A DNA stretch of 64,000 nt from Asaia siamensis (lineage in GTDB: Bacteria > Pseudomonadota > Alphaproteobacteria > Acetobacterales > Acetobacteraceae): NCBI RefSeq assembly GCF_014635085.1, contig NZ_BMCH01000004.1:234269-298268 (forward strand). The letters run 5' to 3'. Both the position numbers and the translations under genes were made by a program. The number at the start of each line of letters is the position of its first letter. Within the stretch, counting starts at the first letter, position 1. Below are positions 45,411 through 55,258 of the stretch, one piece after another. The notes beneath the pieces were generated by a model. That model did not search any database. It was not told the origin of the DNA and was given only the letters and a program-made list of their open reading frames with translations.

Positions 45411-48400
45411 ATGCGATTCATGCTTTCCCTGCTGCGGGGCCGCGCTGCCATTCTGGGTGCGGTCGTGCTGCTCATGATCGCTGGCATTGCCGATCTCAGA
45501 TCGCTGTCGGTCGAGCCGGTACCCGATATCTCGCCCAAACAGGTTCTGATCTCTGTCCGCGCGCCCGGCTTACCAACGGAAGAGGTGGAACGTCTCGTTA
45601 CGTTCCCGATCGAGACGGTGATGTCGGGCGTGGTTGGCGTCAACTCCATGCGCTCTGTCTCGCGCACGGGTGTGTCCGTCCTCTATCTCCAATTCGACGA
45701 CGGCACCGATATTTATCGAGCCCGCCAGCTTATCGCCGAGCGCCTGCCGCAGGCACGCGCTGCCGTGTCGGTGCGCGGGTTGTCGATCACGATGGGCCCA
45801 ATGGCCACGGGGATGGGAGAGATCCTGCAGCTCCAGATCCACGGCGAGGGGCGCTCTCTGGCTGCTCTGAACCGGATCATGACGTGGAATGTGGTGCCAA
45901 AGCTTCGCCTCATCCCGGGTGTCATTGACGTCAACATCAATGGCGGCGCCTCACAAACCTATGAGGTGGCGCTCAACCCGATGGCGCTGCGACAGTTCCA
46001 GGTCTCGGTTTCCGATGTTTTCAACGCGGTCGATCGCGATAACGAGGCGGCCGGTGGCGCCTGGATCGAGCATAATGACGAGCAACATATCATTGTCGGA
46101 CGCTCCCTGATCGACAGCCTGCATGAGCTGGGTGAGGTGCAGGTGCGCTCCATGCCCAATGGTGGCGTGGTGCATGTGCGTGATGTCGGCACGGTCCAGG
46201 AGGGCACGCTTCCTCGTCTGGGAGGTGTCACGCGCGACGGTGAGGGCGAGATCGTTAATGCCGTCATCCTGCTGCAACAAGGTGCCAATGCCAAGGCCAC
46301 GCTCGCGCGTATCGACGCGGCCTTGCCCAAAATCGTCTCGACCCTGCCGCAGGGCGTCACGCTCGAACCCTATTACAGCCGGGCCACCCTGACCGATGTG
46401 ACCATCCACACCGTCAAGGAAAACCTCCTTCTCGGGGCCCTGCTCGTTCTGATTGTCCTTCTGATCGTGATCGGTGACTGGCGCGCTTCGGTCGTGATCA
46501 TTTCGGTCATTCCCTTTTCGCTCGTTGCAGCCATGGTTGGTATGCGGCATCTGGGTATCTCGGCCAATCTGCTCAGTCTGGGTGCCATCGATTTCGGCAT
46601 GGTTGTCGATAGTGCGCTCGTTATTGTCGAGAGTGTGCTCTCCAGCCAGGCACCCGGTGATGTGCCATTGACGCGACGCATCGCCGAGACGGTTGCCTCG
46701 GTGGCAAGACCGGTGATCTTCGCCATTCTGATCATCATTCTTGTCTATCTGCCGGTCCTCACGCTCGAAGGGGTTGAGGGGCGTATGTTCCGCCCGATGG
46801 CCCAAACGGTCATTCTCGCCCTGATCGCATCGCTGCTTTATGCGCTGATAGCTGTGCCTGCCTTTGCGGCACTGCTCATGCGGATCAAGCCCGGTCACGG
46901 ACCCGGCCACCATGCCGACAGTAATGGTGGGGTTGAGGAAGCAACACGCGGAACTGAGCACGACACGTTCTTCATCCGCTTTCTGCGGCGCGGTTTTGCC
47001 CCCGCCTCGCAATGGTGCATGGCCCACGGCAAAATGGTGATGGGTATCGCGATGGTCATCCTGATCTTGTCCGTCGGGTTGACCACGCGGCTTGGTGGCG
47101 AATTCATTCCGCAGCTGCAGGAGGGCGATCTTATCGTCACCTCCACACGCCTGCCGGGCATATCGCTCGATGCCTCCTTGCGATCGATTCAGCAGATCGA
47201 GCGCACGCTCAAGCAGTTTCCCGATATTCGTATGCTCGTGAGCAATAGCGGCACCTCGGCCATTCCGACCGACCCGCAGGGCGGCGAGCAATCAGACACC
47301 TATGTGCTGCTCAAGCCGCGCTCCGAATGGAAGACAGCCGACACGCAGGAAGGGCTCATCCGCGCCTTCGACGCAGCGCTGCGAAAGAACAATCCGGGGT
47401 CTCTCTACTCCTGGAGCCAGCCCATCCAGATGCGTATGGATGATCTGCAATCCGGCGTGCGGTCACAGATTGCGATTGGCATCTATGGCCCCGATATCGA
47501 CAAGCTCATGAAGCTGGCTGCCCAGATAGCCAAGGTAGTCGACAACGTGCCGGGTGCCGCAGACGTGGCGCCGCAGGATGTAGGCACCATTCCCTATCTG
47601 CATATCGATGCCGATCGTACGGCCGCAGCACGCCTGAATGTCGATACGTCAGAAGTGCTCGACGTGGTTGAGTCCATCGGCGGTCATGTCGGCCCGCCCG
47701 TCTCCTTGCAGGATGCGCTGATTCCGACCGAGGTCCGTATCATGCCGCAGGCACGCGACAGCCTTGACGACATCAAGCTTCTGCCGGTGCTGACACGCGA
47801 CGATCATACGGTGCGTCTCGACCAGGTTGCCGATATCACCTTGCGTGACGGCCCCGCTGCTATCAGACGCAATCAGGGTGAGCGACGCATGATGGTGCAG
47901 GCCAATGTGCGCGGGCGCGATCTGAGTTCCTTCGTCCAGGAGGCGCAGAAGGCGGTCAAAACCCAGATTAAGCTGCCGCCGGGCTATCGCGTCGAATGGA
48001 GCGGGCAGTTTCGTAATCTCCAGACCGCTGTTGCCCGTCTCGAAATCGTTGTACCGATCACCCTCGTGCTGATTTTCTGCCTGCTCATTTTGGCCCTTGG
48101 CGATGTCTGGCTTGCCGGTCTGGTGTTCGTGAACCTGCCTTTTGCCGCAACAGGTGGCATTATCGCTCTCTGGCTGCGTGCCATGCCGTTCAGCATCTCG
48201 GCGGGCATAGGCTTCATCGCCCTTTTCGGTGTCGCCACGCTCAACGGCGTAGTGCTGATTTCCTACATACGTGACAAGAGACTGGCCGGGTTCGATGCCG
48301 TATCTGCCGCCGTCAGTTCGGCGCGTGAGCGGTTTCGTCCTGTCATGGCGACAGCGACCGTCGCCTGTCTCGGGTTCTTTCCGATGGCTTTCTCTATGAG

Positions 48401-48551
48401 TGAGGGCGCAGAGGTAGAAAAACCACTGGCGACCGTGGTCATTGGCGGGCTGATCTCCTGTACCGCTCTGACCCTGCTGGTCTTGCCGACGCTCTATATC
48501 AAGCTCTCACGATTTCGTGAAAACAGAAAAGAAAACCGAATAGTTTCGTAA
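45411..48551 (+). CDS. RND permease, heavy-metal-efflux-like (CzcA/CusA family)
   Basis: 1046 residues with the RND two-fold plan. N-terminal V-E-P-V-P-D-I-S-P-K-Q-V and helix-4 motif A-I-D-F-G-M-V-V-D-S-A-L-V-I-V-E-S follow the D-F-G-x-x-V-D pattern of HME pumps rather than the D-D motif of HAE1 pumps. Likely exports divalent or monovalent metal ions, though some HME-like pumps carry other substrates. No metal-responsive regulator is next to it. Confidence 0.9.
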   Translation: MRFMLSLLRGRAAILGAVVLLMIAGIADLRSLSVEPVPDISPKQVLISVRAPGLPTEEVERLVTFPIETVMSGVVGVNSMRSVSRTGVSVLYLQFDDGTDIYRARQLIAERLPQARAAVSVRGLSITMGPMATGMGEILQLQIHGEGRSLAALNRIMTWNVVPKLRLIPGVIDVNINGGASQTYEVALNPMALRQFQVSVSDVFNAVDRDNEAAGGAWIEHNDEQHIIVGRSLIDSLHELGEVQVRSMPNGGVVHVRDVGTVQEGTLPRLGGVTRDGEGEIVNAVILLQQGANAKATLARIDAALPKIVSTLPQGVTLEPYYSRATLTDVTIHTVKENLLLGALLVLIVLLIVIGDWRASVVIISVIPFSLVAAMVGMRHLGISANLLSLGAIDFGMVVDSALVIVESVLSSQAPGDVPLTRRIAETVASVARPVIFAILIIILVYLPVLTLEGVEGRMFRPMAQTVILALIASLLYALIAVPAFAALLMRIKPGHGPGHHADSNGGVEEATRGTEHDTFFIRFLRRGFAPASQWCMAHGKMVMGIAMVILILSVGLTTRLGGEFIPQLQEGDLIVTSTRLPGISLDASLRSIQQIERTLKQFPDIRMLVSNSGTSAIPTDPQGGEQSDTYVLLKPRSEWKTADTQEGLIRAFDAALRKNNPGSLYSWSQPIQMRMDDLQSGVRSQIAIGIYGPDIDKLMKLAAQIAKVVDNVPGAADVAPQDVGTIPYLHIDADRTAAARLNVDTSEVLDVVESIGGHVGPPVSLQDALIPTEVRIMPQARDSLDDIKLLPVLTRDDHTVRLDQVADITLRDGPAAIRRNQGERRMMVQANVRGRDLSSFVQEAQKAVKTQIKLPPGYRVEWSGQFRNLQTAVARLEIVVPITLVLIFCLLILALGDVWLAGLVFVNLPFAATGGIIALWLRAMPFSISAGIGFIALFGVATLNGVVLISYIRDKRLAGFDAVSAAVSSARERFRPVMATATVACLGFFPMAFSMSEGAEVEKPLATVVIGGLISCTALTLLVLPTLYIKLSRFRENRKENRIVS

Positions 48552-48591
48552 ATCGAACCCCGAGGGGCTGGCAGCGTTAGGACGATATGTT

Positions 48592-48640
48592 ACGGAAGAC
48601 GCAGGCGCGTACCCCAAGGGGTCCAAGCGCCTTTTTCCGT
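48592..48640 (+). terminator. Nested hairpin terminator after the HME pump
   Basis: ACGGAA...AGGCGC...ACCCC-AA-GGGGT...GCGCCT...TTCCGT forms a nested stem, with a short T-run at 48632-48636, between the pump gene and the dehydrogenase gene. Confidence 0.6.
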
Positions 48641-48672
48641 AATATTCAGAATAACGAAACCGGAGAGAGCCC

Positions 48673-49728
48673 ATGCTGTCCTGCATTGGATATGGCGCAC
48701 AGAAAGCGTCAGACCGTCTCGCCCCCTTCAAGTTCGATCGTCGCGACACGGGGCCTGAAGATGTGCGTATCGACATTCTCTATTGCGGTGTCTGCCACTC
48801 CGACATTCATCAGGCGCGCAATGAGTGGCACAACACTGTCTATCCCTGCGTTCCCGGTCATGAAATTGTCGGCCGCGTAAGCGAAGTTGGCGCATCGGTC
48901 ACCAAGTTCAAGGTGGGTGACCTTGCTGGCGTTGGCTGCATGGTCGATTCCTGTCGCGAATGCCCGAGCTGCAAGGAAGGTCTGGAGCAGTATTGCGAAA
49001 ACGGCTTCGTCGGCACCTATAACGGTGAAGACCGTCAGGGTCGTGGCAACACCTATGGTGGCTACTCCAAGGCTATCGTGGTTGATCAGGCTTTTGTGCT
49101 GAAAGTCCCCGAGAACCTCGATCTCGCGGCTGTCGCGCCGCTGCTTTGCGCAGGCATCACAACCTACTCGCCGCTGCGTCACTGGAAGGTTGGCCCCGGT
49201 CAGCGTGTTGGTGTGGTGGGTCTGGGTGGCCTCGGCCATATGGCTGTTAAGTTCGCCCGCGCCTTCGGTGCCCAGGTGGTGCTTTTCACCACTTCACAGA
49301 GCAAGGTGGAAGACGGTCTTCGTCTCGGTGCCCATGAAGTCGTGCTGTCGAAAGACCCGGAAGCCATGGCGAAGGAGACTGCCAGCTTCGATTTCATTCT
49401 GGATGCGGTTGCGGCCGACCATGACATCAATGCCTATCTCAACCTGCTGAAGCGTGAAGGCACACTGGTTCAGGTTGGTGCTCCGGAAAAGCCGCTGCCT
49501 GTTTCTGTGTTCAGCCTCATCATGAAGCGTCGCAACTTCGCCGGCTCGCTGATTGGCGGTATCGCCGAAACGCAGGAAATGCTCGATTTCTGCGGTGAGC
49601 ATGGCATCACGTCAGATATCGAGATGATCGCCATGGACGAGATCGAGACGGCATATTCACGTATGATGAAATCCGACGTGAAATACCGCTTCGTAATCGA
49701 TATGGCGACGCTCGAAAACGCCGCCTGA
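48673..49728 (+). CDS. Zinc-dependent NAD(P) alcohol dehydrogenase (YahK/cinnamyl-type)
   Basis: 351 residues. Catalytic zinc site C-G-V-C-H-S-D-I-H and G-H-E-I-V-G-R-V, structural zinc cysteines in D-S-C-R-E-C-P-S-C-K-E-G-L-E-Q-Y-C, and the nucleotide-binding G-L-G-G-L-G-H. Reversible reduction of aldehydes, usually with NADPH in this clade. Monocistronic. A role with the neighbouring tetrose locus (erythrose/erythrulose reduction) is possible but unsupported. Confidence 0.93.
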   Translation: MLSCIGYGAQKASDRLAPFKFDRRDTGPEDVRIDILYCGVCHSDIHQARNEWHNTVYPCVPGHEIVGRVSEVGASVTKFKVGDLAGVGCMVDSCRECPSCKEGLEQYCENGFVGTYNGEDRQGRGNTYGGYSKAIVVDQAFVLKVPENLDLAAVAPLLCAGITTYSPLRHWKVGPGQRVGVVGLGGLGHMAVKFARAFGAQVVLFTTSQSKVEDGLRLGAHEVVLSKDPEAMAKETASFDFILDAVAADHDINAYLNLLKREGTLVQVGAPEKPLPVSVFSLIMKRRNFAGSLIGGIAETQEMLDFCGEHGITSDIEMIAMDEIETAYSRMMKSDVKYRFVIDMATLENAA

Positions 49729-49742
49729 TCGAGGTATGAGCC

Positions 49743-49774
49743 TTTTCACTCCCGGCTTTTACCGGGGGTGAAAA
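49743..49774. terminator. Bidirectional terminator between the dehydrogenase and DeoR genes
   Basis: TTTTCACTCCCGG pairs with CCGGGGGTGAAAA (one bulge) around a 6-nt loop, with T/A runs at the outside, between two convergent stops. Confidence 0.8.
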
Positions 49775-49775
49775 C

Positions 49776-50591
49776 TCAGCAGATCTCGATCGGAATACCG
49801 GCCGTTTCAAGCTCGGACAATGTCTCAGGCTTGATCTGGTTGTCGGTCAGGATGCGTGAGAATTCCGAGAGGGAGGTGAGGCGATGCAGCCCGCCCTGAC
49901 GGAATTTCGTGCTGTCGACCAGCAAAACGCTGTCATCGGCAATGGCCATGAGCGCGCGCTTTACCTTCACCACGTCCTGGTCATTCTGGAATGCCGTGTC
50001 ACCCGAAATCACCGAGGTGGACATGAACATGACATTGGCCCGCAGCGATCGCGCTGCCTGCTCGCAGACAAGCCCGAAAAACGCGTTGCGTGAATTGCTG
50101 TAATCTCCACCAAGGCAGATGATCTTGATGCCGGGGAAGGGCGCAAGAGCCTGTACTACACCAACCGCATTGGTGATGACGGTAAGAGGCGCTCTGGCAG
50201 GCAGAAGCGGCAGCATTTCAGCAACGGTCGTCGAATCATCAAGAATGATGACCTGACCGGGTTCGATCATCGAGACGGCACGCTGGATGATCGTCTTTTT
50301 CAGATTGGCTGCACGGTGCTGACGATAGGCAACGTTCTTTTCCGTACGTGCGCGGTTCTTGAGAGTGATGCCGCCATGAATCTTGTCAATCAGCCCCTGG
50401 CTGGCCAGCGCATGTGCATCGCGATGGATCGTCATACGGCTTACATCGAAATGTTCAGCCAGAAATTCGATGCTCGCATTGCCCTGCTCAAAGAGCAGAT
50501 CAAGAATTTGCTGCTGACGTGATTTGAGATTCTGACGTTTGATCCCTGAAAAACCATCCAGGGAGGGCGCTGACTTGATGTCATCACTCAT
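49776..50591 (-). CDS. DeoR/GlpR-family regulator, divergent from the tetritol operon
   Basis: 271 residues. HTH R-Q-Q-Q-I-L-D-L-L-F-E-Q-G-N-A-S-I-E-F-L-A-E-H-F in short pieces, followed by V-S-R-M-T-I-H-R-D and the G-G-I-T-L turn. The sensor domain shows D-D-S-T-T, T-N-A-V-G and C-L-G-G-D-Y-S typical of sugar-phosphate-binding DeoR proteins. It is related to, but clearly different from, the second DeoR gene of the locus. It probably represses the kinase-dehydrogenase transcript until a tetrose phosphate appears. Confidence 0.88.
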   Translation of the reverse strand: MSDDIKSAPSLDGFSGIKRQNLKSRQQQILDLLFEQGNASIEFLAEHFDVSRMTIHRDAHALASQGLIDKIHGGITLKNRARTEKNVAYRQHRAANLKKTIIQRAVSMIEPGQVIILDDSTTVAEMLPLLPARAPLTVITNAVGVVQALAPFPGIKIICLGGDYSNSRNAFFGLVCEQAARSLRANVMFMSTSVISGDTAFQNDQDVVKVKRALMAIADDSVLLVDSTKFRQGGLHRLTSLSEFSRILTDNQIKPETLSELETAGIPIEIC

Positions 50592-50873
50592 GGTCTGAAA
50601 CTGCCTTTGACAGATATGCTTGCTTTTGTTGGGACCAAGCGTAGCAGAAAATAAGATAACAAAAATATCACAAAGATATCATCCTCACAAGCCGTCCTTA
50701 TCAAGGTTTTGTCATCAGGCGTAAGCACTCGGGCTTACCTTATGCAGGATGCTCTTCTCCGCGGAACTGCCCATATATATCATATATAGCACCAATTTGT
50801 GATTTTGTTAACACAACAACCAACTTTAGAACATCAAGCACCGATAGCGAGCCGAAAGAGCGAAGAGGCGATC
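50592..50873. promoter_or_regulatory. AT-rich divergent control region with DeoR-like operator motifs
   Basis: Two related motifs lie between the DeoR gene and the kinase: ATAACAAAAATATCACAAAG at 50656-50675 and, inverted, TTTGTGATTTTGTTA at 50796-50810 (complement TAACAAAATCACAAA). A third relative precedes the isomerase gene. The stretch CATATATATCATATATAG near 50771-50788 is promoter-like. Confidence 0.55.
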
Positions 50874-52415
50874 ATGGGTGCAGGTTATGTCTTGGGCGTT
50901 GATTGCGGCTCGACCACTGCGAAATCTGTCGTCTTCACACCTGGCGGGCGCATTGTCGGTATAGGGCAGGCGCGTGTTCCCCAAGTGACGAGCACACCTC
51001 GGGAGGTTGAGCGCGATATGAAGGCGACGTGGCTCCTCGTTGCCGAAACCATCCGTGATGCGCTGGCTGATGCTGGCTGCACGGGGGCAGATATCGCAGG
51101 CATAGGCATGACCGCCCATGGCGATGGTGTTTTCCTGCTCGACCACCACGCCGAACCACTTGGCAGAGGTATCATGTCCCTCGATAGCCGCGCCTTTGGT
51201 GTGCACGAGGGGTGGAAAGAGGCGGGGCTTCTCGACCACCTCCTGCCCGTTGCCGGCCAGAGGCCCTATCCTTACTCAGCAACCACGTTACTGGCCTGGA
51301 TAAAGCGTTTCGAGCCTGAGCGTTACGGGGCCATCGGCACCGTCTTTTTCGCCAAGGACTGGCTTCGCTTCTGCCTGACAGGCCGGATTGCGACCGATCT
51401 GACCGAAGCGAGCACGGCGTTCACCGATCTTCATACGCAGAGTTACAGTCAGAAAATCCTTCAGACGCTCGATCTGCAGGAAATTGCGAGCGCGCTGCCG
51501 CCAATGCTGAACTCCTGCGACCGGGCAGGCCATGTCAGCGCTGAAGCGGCACTCATGACAGGTCTGCTGCAGGGCACACCTGTCTCCGCAGGGCTGCATG
51601 ATGTCATCGCCGCCTCTGTCGGGTTGGGTCAGGTGCGGGCGGGCGACATGACCGTGACAGCCGGAACGTTCTCGATCAATGAGGTGCTGCGTGATCGACC
51701 GGTGACTGGTGCAGAGTGGGCCTGTCGCGCCGGTTATCGAAAAGGCCTGTGGAATTGCATGGCAATTTCACCGGCCTCTGCAAGCAATCTCGAGTGGATG
51801 GCGCGTTATATCGCGCCCGACGACCCCGACGCGGCTGCCCATCTCATTGAGGCCTCCATAGCAAGGTTCGAGCAGGGGCGTGTTGAACGGCAGATCCCGC
51901 TTTATCATCCGTATCTGTTCGGCTCGCCTTTCGAGACACCGGCCACGGCCTCTTTTCTGGGGCTGCAATCCTGGCATGACCGCGCCGATCTGTTTCAGGC
52001 GATGATAGAGGGCACGATCTTCAACCACCGTCATCATGTCGAAGATCTGATGCGCACGGGGCCGGTCAACAGCATCGGCGTTTCAGGCGGCGGAAGTCGC
52101 CGCCCTGAGATAGGCCAGCTCTTTGCAGATATCTTCGGCAGACCTGTCATGACGTCGCCGGTGCGTGAGGCAGGGGCTCTCGGGGCCGCACTGACGGCCA
52201 GCGTTGCCTGTGGCAATCATCCAACACTCGAGGACGCCGTTGCCGGGCTCGATATGCAGCATACACGCTTCGCCCCCGACCCGGCGCTCTCACGTTATTA
52301 CGACGCCATATACACGCGTTACACGACGCTGGCTCAGATTCTCGAGCCCTTCTGGCCATCCCTGCACAGCGCACCTGTCCCTCATGAACAGTCTTTGCGC
52401 GCCGCCACGGCCTGA
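50874..52415 (+). CDS. FGGY-family carbohydrate kinase, erythritol kinase-like (EryA-like)
   Basis: ATG 50874 with AGAGG upstream gives 513 residues; ATG 50799 is upstream in frame but lies in the operator. N-terminal G-V-D-C-G-S-T-T-A-K-S binds ATP phosphate, M-T-A-H-G-D-G lies near the sugar site, the catalytic Asp is probably Asp243 in G-L-H-D-V-I-A-A-S, and G-G-G-S-R-R-P closes the second domain. FGGY kinases phosphorylate polyols and ketoses. The next genes (GlpD-like dehydrogenase, TIM-like and RpiB-like isomerases) are the EryB/EryH/EryI set of Brucella, which points to erythritol or another tetritol, giving erythritol 4-phosphate. Xylulose or glycerol are less likely. Confidence 0.75.
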   Translation: MGAGYVLGVDCGSTTAKSVVFTPGGRIVGIGQARVPQVTSTPREVERDMKATWLLVAETIRDALADAGCTGADIAGIGMTAHGDGVFLLDHHAEPLGRGIMSLDSRAFGVHEGWKEAGLLDHLLPVAGQRPYPYSATTLLAWIKRFEPERYGAIGTVFFAKDWLRFCLTGRIATDLTEASTAFTDLHTQSYSQKILQTLDLQEIASALPPMLNSCDRAGHVSAEAALMTGLLQGTPVSAGLHDVIAASVGLGQVRAGDMTVTAGTFSINEVLRDRPVTGAEWACRAGYRKGLWNCMAISPASASNLEWMARYIAPDDPDAAAHLIEASIARFEQGRVERQIPLYHPYLFGSPFETPATASFLGLQSWHDRADLFQAMIEGTIFNHRHHVEDLMRTGPVNSIGVSGGGSRRPEIGQLFADIFGRPVMTSPVREAGALGAALTASVACGNHPTLEDAVAGLDMQHTRFAPDPALSRYYDAIYTRYTTLAQILEPFWPSLHSAPVPHEQSLRAATA

Positions 52416-52469
52416 GGCCTGCGCGGTCGCTAACCCGTTTCAGAACCGCTTCACAAATCGAGATACCCG

Positions 52470-54161
52470 ATGACCTACTCCGCCAAACAAATCGACTCTG
52501 CCCATTTCGATGTCACGATCATCGGGGCAGGCATCAATGGTGTGGGTCTCTTTCGTGAACTGGCGCTTCAGGGGCTCAATGTTCTCCTGATCGACAAGGG
52601 TGATATCTGCACTGGTGCTTCAGCGGCCCCATCCAGACTGATCCATGGCGGCATCAAATATCTCGAGACCGGCGAGTTTCGTCTGGTTGCGCAGTCGACC
52701 CTCGAGCGCAATCTGCTGCTGCGCAACGCACCGCACGTGGTCAAGCCGCTTCCGACAATCATACCGATCCATTCCTGGTTTGGCGGGATTCTGCCTTCGA
52801 TCAAGCGGTTCTGCGGTCTAAAGACAAAGCTTGCCGATCGGGGAGTCGCGATTACCGAAGTCGGCATGCAGATCTACGATTATCTCGGCCGCCGCGCACG
52901 CGTGATGCCTCGCCACACCTTTTCTTTCGGGCACTCTGTCAGGCGCGATTGGCCGCATATGACACGAAAGGTCATCGCGACCGGACGATATTATGATGCT
53001 GCCATCACCCAACCTGAAAGACTGGGTTTCGAATGCGTCGAGGATGCGCTTCGCCTGTCTTTGGGCTGCGCAGTGAGAACCTATTCGAGAGTGACGTCAT
53101 TCCATGAGGGGGCCGTGACCCTGCGTGATGATATCACCGGTCAGGTTGAGCATGTCCACACCGATCTGGTCGTCAATGCCGGTGGAGCATGGATCGATCA
53201 GGTCAATGCCGGGATTGGCCTTTCCACACGCTATATTGGTGGCACGAAAGGATCGCATCTCGTTATGCGCCATCCCGAATTGCTGCGCGAACTCAACGGG
53301 CAGATGGTCTATTTCGGCACGGCAGACGGTCGCATCTGCCTTGCCTATCCGTTCATGAACCATGTTCTGATCGGCTCGACCGATATCCCATGCAAGGACG
53401 CCGACAAGGCAATCTGTTCACAGGAAGAACAGAGCTACATGCTGGCCATGCTTCAGGAGCTGTTTCCCGGTTTCCATTTCAGCGACAGCGATGTCGTCTA
53501 TCGCTATTGCGGCGTAAGACCGCTTCCTGCCACGCGCACGGACGACCCTGGCGAGATCAGCAGAGACCACATCATCCACACCGATTATGCCGGGACGACC
53601 CCAGTCCTGTCTCTGGTTGGCGGTAAGTGGACCACATTCCGTGGCCTCGCGGAAGAAACTGCCGATAAGGTGCTGGGGCTTCTCCACCGTAAACGGACGC
53701 GCTCTTCGCGGGAGAGGGCGATCGGGGGCGGGGTCGGTTACCCGGGGCAGAAATCACGAAACGCCTATATCCGGCACCTTGCCGAGATGCAGGATCTGTC
53801 ATTGGCACGTGCGACCCTGTTATTCGAGCGCTATGGCACTACTGCAGAGCGCGTTGCTGCTTTCTGTGCACGCACACCCGATCAAGAACTCACGTCTCTT
53901 CCCGGTTATACGAGGAACGAGATCCAGTATCTCACGAAGGAAGAACTCGTGCGCAAAGCTGCCGATCTTCTTTTCCGGCGCACACCGATCGCGCTCTCGG
54001 GCAAGATCAGCCGTGCTGTGGTCGAAGAGGTTTGCGCGATCATGGCGCCAGCCCTTGGCTGGACAGAGGCCATTTGCGCATCCGAAATCGACAGCGTCTG
54101 GAAAATTGCGGTTGAGCAACATGGTGTTTCTGACAGCACTGCAGGCAACGCGGCAAGCTGA
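52470..54161 (+). CDS. GlpD-like FAD dehydrogenase, erythritol-4-phosphate dehydrogenase-like (EryB-like)
   Basis: 563 residues. FAD site I-G-A-G-I-N-G-V-G-L-F-R-E-L-A, then D-K-G-D-I-C-T-G-A-S, S-R-L-I-H-G-G-I-K-Y-L-E and S-W-F-G-G-I, and a substrate-region G-V-R-P-L-P. GlpD proteins oxidise sn-glycerol 3-phosphate at the membrane and feed quinone. No glycerol kinase, GlpF or other glycerol gene is nearby, while tetrose-phosphate isomerases follow, so oxidation of erythritol 4-phosphate is the more likely role. Starts 54 bp after the kinase gene. Confidence 0.75.
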   Translation: MTYSAKQIDSAHFDVTIIGAGINGVGLFRELALQGLNVLLIDKGDICTGASAAPSRLIHGGIKYLETGEFRLVAQSTLERNLLLRNAPHVVKPLPTIIPIHSWFGGILPSIKRFCGLKTKLADRGVAITEVGMQIYDYLGRRARVMPRHTFSFGHSVRRDWPHMTRKVIATGRYYDAAITQPERLGFECVEDALRLSLGCAVRTYSRVTSFHEGAVTLRDDITGQVEHVHTDLVVNAGGAWIDQVNAGIGLSTRYIGGTKGSHLVMRHPELLRELNGQMVYFGTADGRICLAYPFMNHVLIGSTDIPCKDADKAICSQEEQSYMLAMLQELFPGFHFSDSDVVYRYCGVRPLPATRTDDPGEISRDHIIHTDYAGTTPVLSLVGGKWTTFRGLAEETADKVLGLLHRKRTRSSRERAIGGGVGYPGQKSRNAYIRHLAEMQDLSLARATLLFERYGTTAERVAAFCARTPDQELTSLPGYTRNEIQYLTKEELVRKAADLLFRRTPIALSGKISRAVVEEVCAIMAPALGWTEAICASEIDSVWKIAVEQHGVSDSTAGNAAS

Positions 54162-54301
54162 AACGCGGGCGCGAGAGTCCTGACAAAGCAGGATAATGCG
54201 CAGACCAGTCACAAGGGCCTCAGCGCTTGTAAGGCGCTGGGGGTGGGCTACACGACGGTGCTCGGCAAGGTCTGCTGATCACAGGATTTAGTGATCGCCC
54301 G

Positions 54302-54341
54302 ATAACAAAATCGCACAAAATCCAGAACTTTGCTTTTGTTC
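54302..54341. promoter_or_regulatory. DeoR-like operator and internal promoter region before the isomerase gene
   Basis: ATAACAAAATCGCACAAAA at 54302-54320 and, inverted, TTTGCTTTTGTTC at 54329-54341, related to the two motifs in front of the kinase gene. The 330-bp gap 54162-54490 is otherwise without a gene and probably carries the promoter of the isomerase-regulator-transporter transcript. Confidence 0.55.
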
Positions 54342-54490
54342 GGTTTTTCTGAAAAACCAAGCTTCTCCTAGCGCTAAATCATATCAATGTGAACGCTATA
54401 GGTGATATTTTATCTACCCTAATGTTATTTAAATCCCTATCACAACATCAGGACGTTACACTTATCGTCACTGCGTCACAGAGAGAGAAC

Positions 54491-55258
54491 ATGATGCCCT
54501 TAAAGTCGCTCTGGATCGGAACAAGCTGGAAGATGAACAAGGGGCCAGCCGCCGCCCGGGAAGCGGCCGAGCAGATCGCGTCCATAGCCGTACCCTCCTC
54601 CGTGACGCCATTCGTCATTCCGCCTTTCACATCGCTCGAAATGGTTGCGTCCCGCCTCGCAGATACGCGCTGGAGCGTGGGTGCGCAGAACATGCACTGG
54701 GAAGACGAGGGCGCTTGGACCGGGGAAATCTCGCCCCATATGGTACGCGAATGCGGTGCCGATATTGTCGAACTCGGCCATTCAGAGCGTCGCGAGCATT
54801 TCGGCGAGTCAGACATCACCGTCAATCTCAAGGTCAAGGCCGCCATACGCTACGCTTTGCGCCCGCTCATCTGCATCGGCGACAGCGCTGAGGAATATGA
54901 GTTCGGCGTGACGCATGAGACACTTGCCCGTCAGACCAAGATGGCCCTCCATGGGCTGACGTCGGATCAGATTGAAACTGTTCTGCTGGCCTATGAACCC
55001 GTATGGGCCATTGGCGCCAAGGGAAGGGCCGCCGAGCCCGCTTTCGTCGGAACCGCGCATACACGCCTGCGCCACGTCCTGGCCGACTTGGTCGGGGAAA
55101 CGACTGCGCGCCGTGTGCCTATCCTCTATGGCGGCAGCGTCTCGCTTGAAAACGCAGCACGCTATACAGCGCTGGCCGATGTCGACGGCGTGTTCATCGG
55201 TCGTTCCGCCTGGGATCCTTCGGGTCTTGCCGCCATCATCCAGTCGGTTGTGTCATGA
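54491..55258 (+). CDS. tpiA: TIM-family isomerase, erythrulose-1-phosphate isomerase-like (EryH/LerI-like)
   Basis: 255 residues. The triose-phosphate isomerase fold is complete, with Lys14 in G-T-S-W-K-M-N-K, His97 in E-L-G-H-S-E-R-R, Glu169 in L-A-Y-E-P-V-W-A-I-G, and Y-G-G-S-V. The start G-T-S-W-K replaces the usual G-N-W-K of glycolytic enzymes, as in the second TpiA of ery/ler loci by my recollection. It probably isomerises L-erythrulose 1-phosphate to D-erythrulose 4-phosphate. Its stop overlaps the second DeoR gene. Confidence 0.78.
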   Translation: MMPLKSLWIGTSWKMNKGPAAAREAAEQIASIAVPSSVTPFVIPPFTSLEMVASRLADTRWSVGAQNMHWEDEGAWTGEISPHMVRECGADIVELGHSERREHFGESDITVNLKVKAAIRYALRPLICIGDSAEEYEFGVTHETLARQTKMALHGLTSDQIETVLLAYEPVWAIGAKGRAAEPAFVGTAHTRLRHVLADLVGETTARRVPILYGGSVSLENAARYTALADVDGVFIGRSAWDPSGLAAIIQSVVS

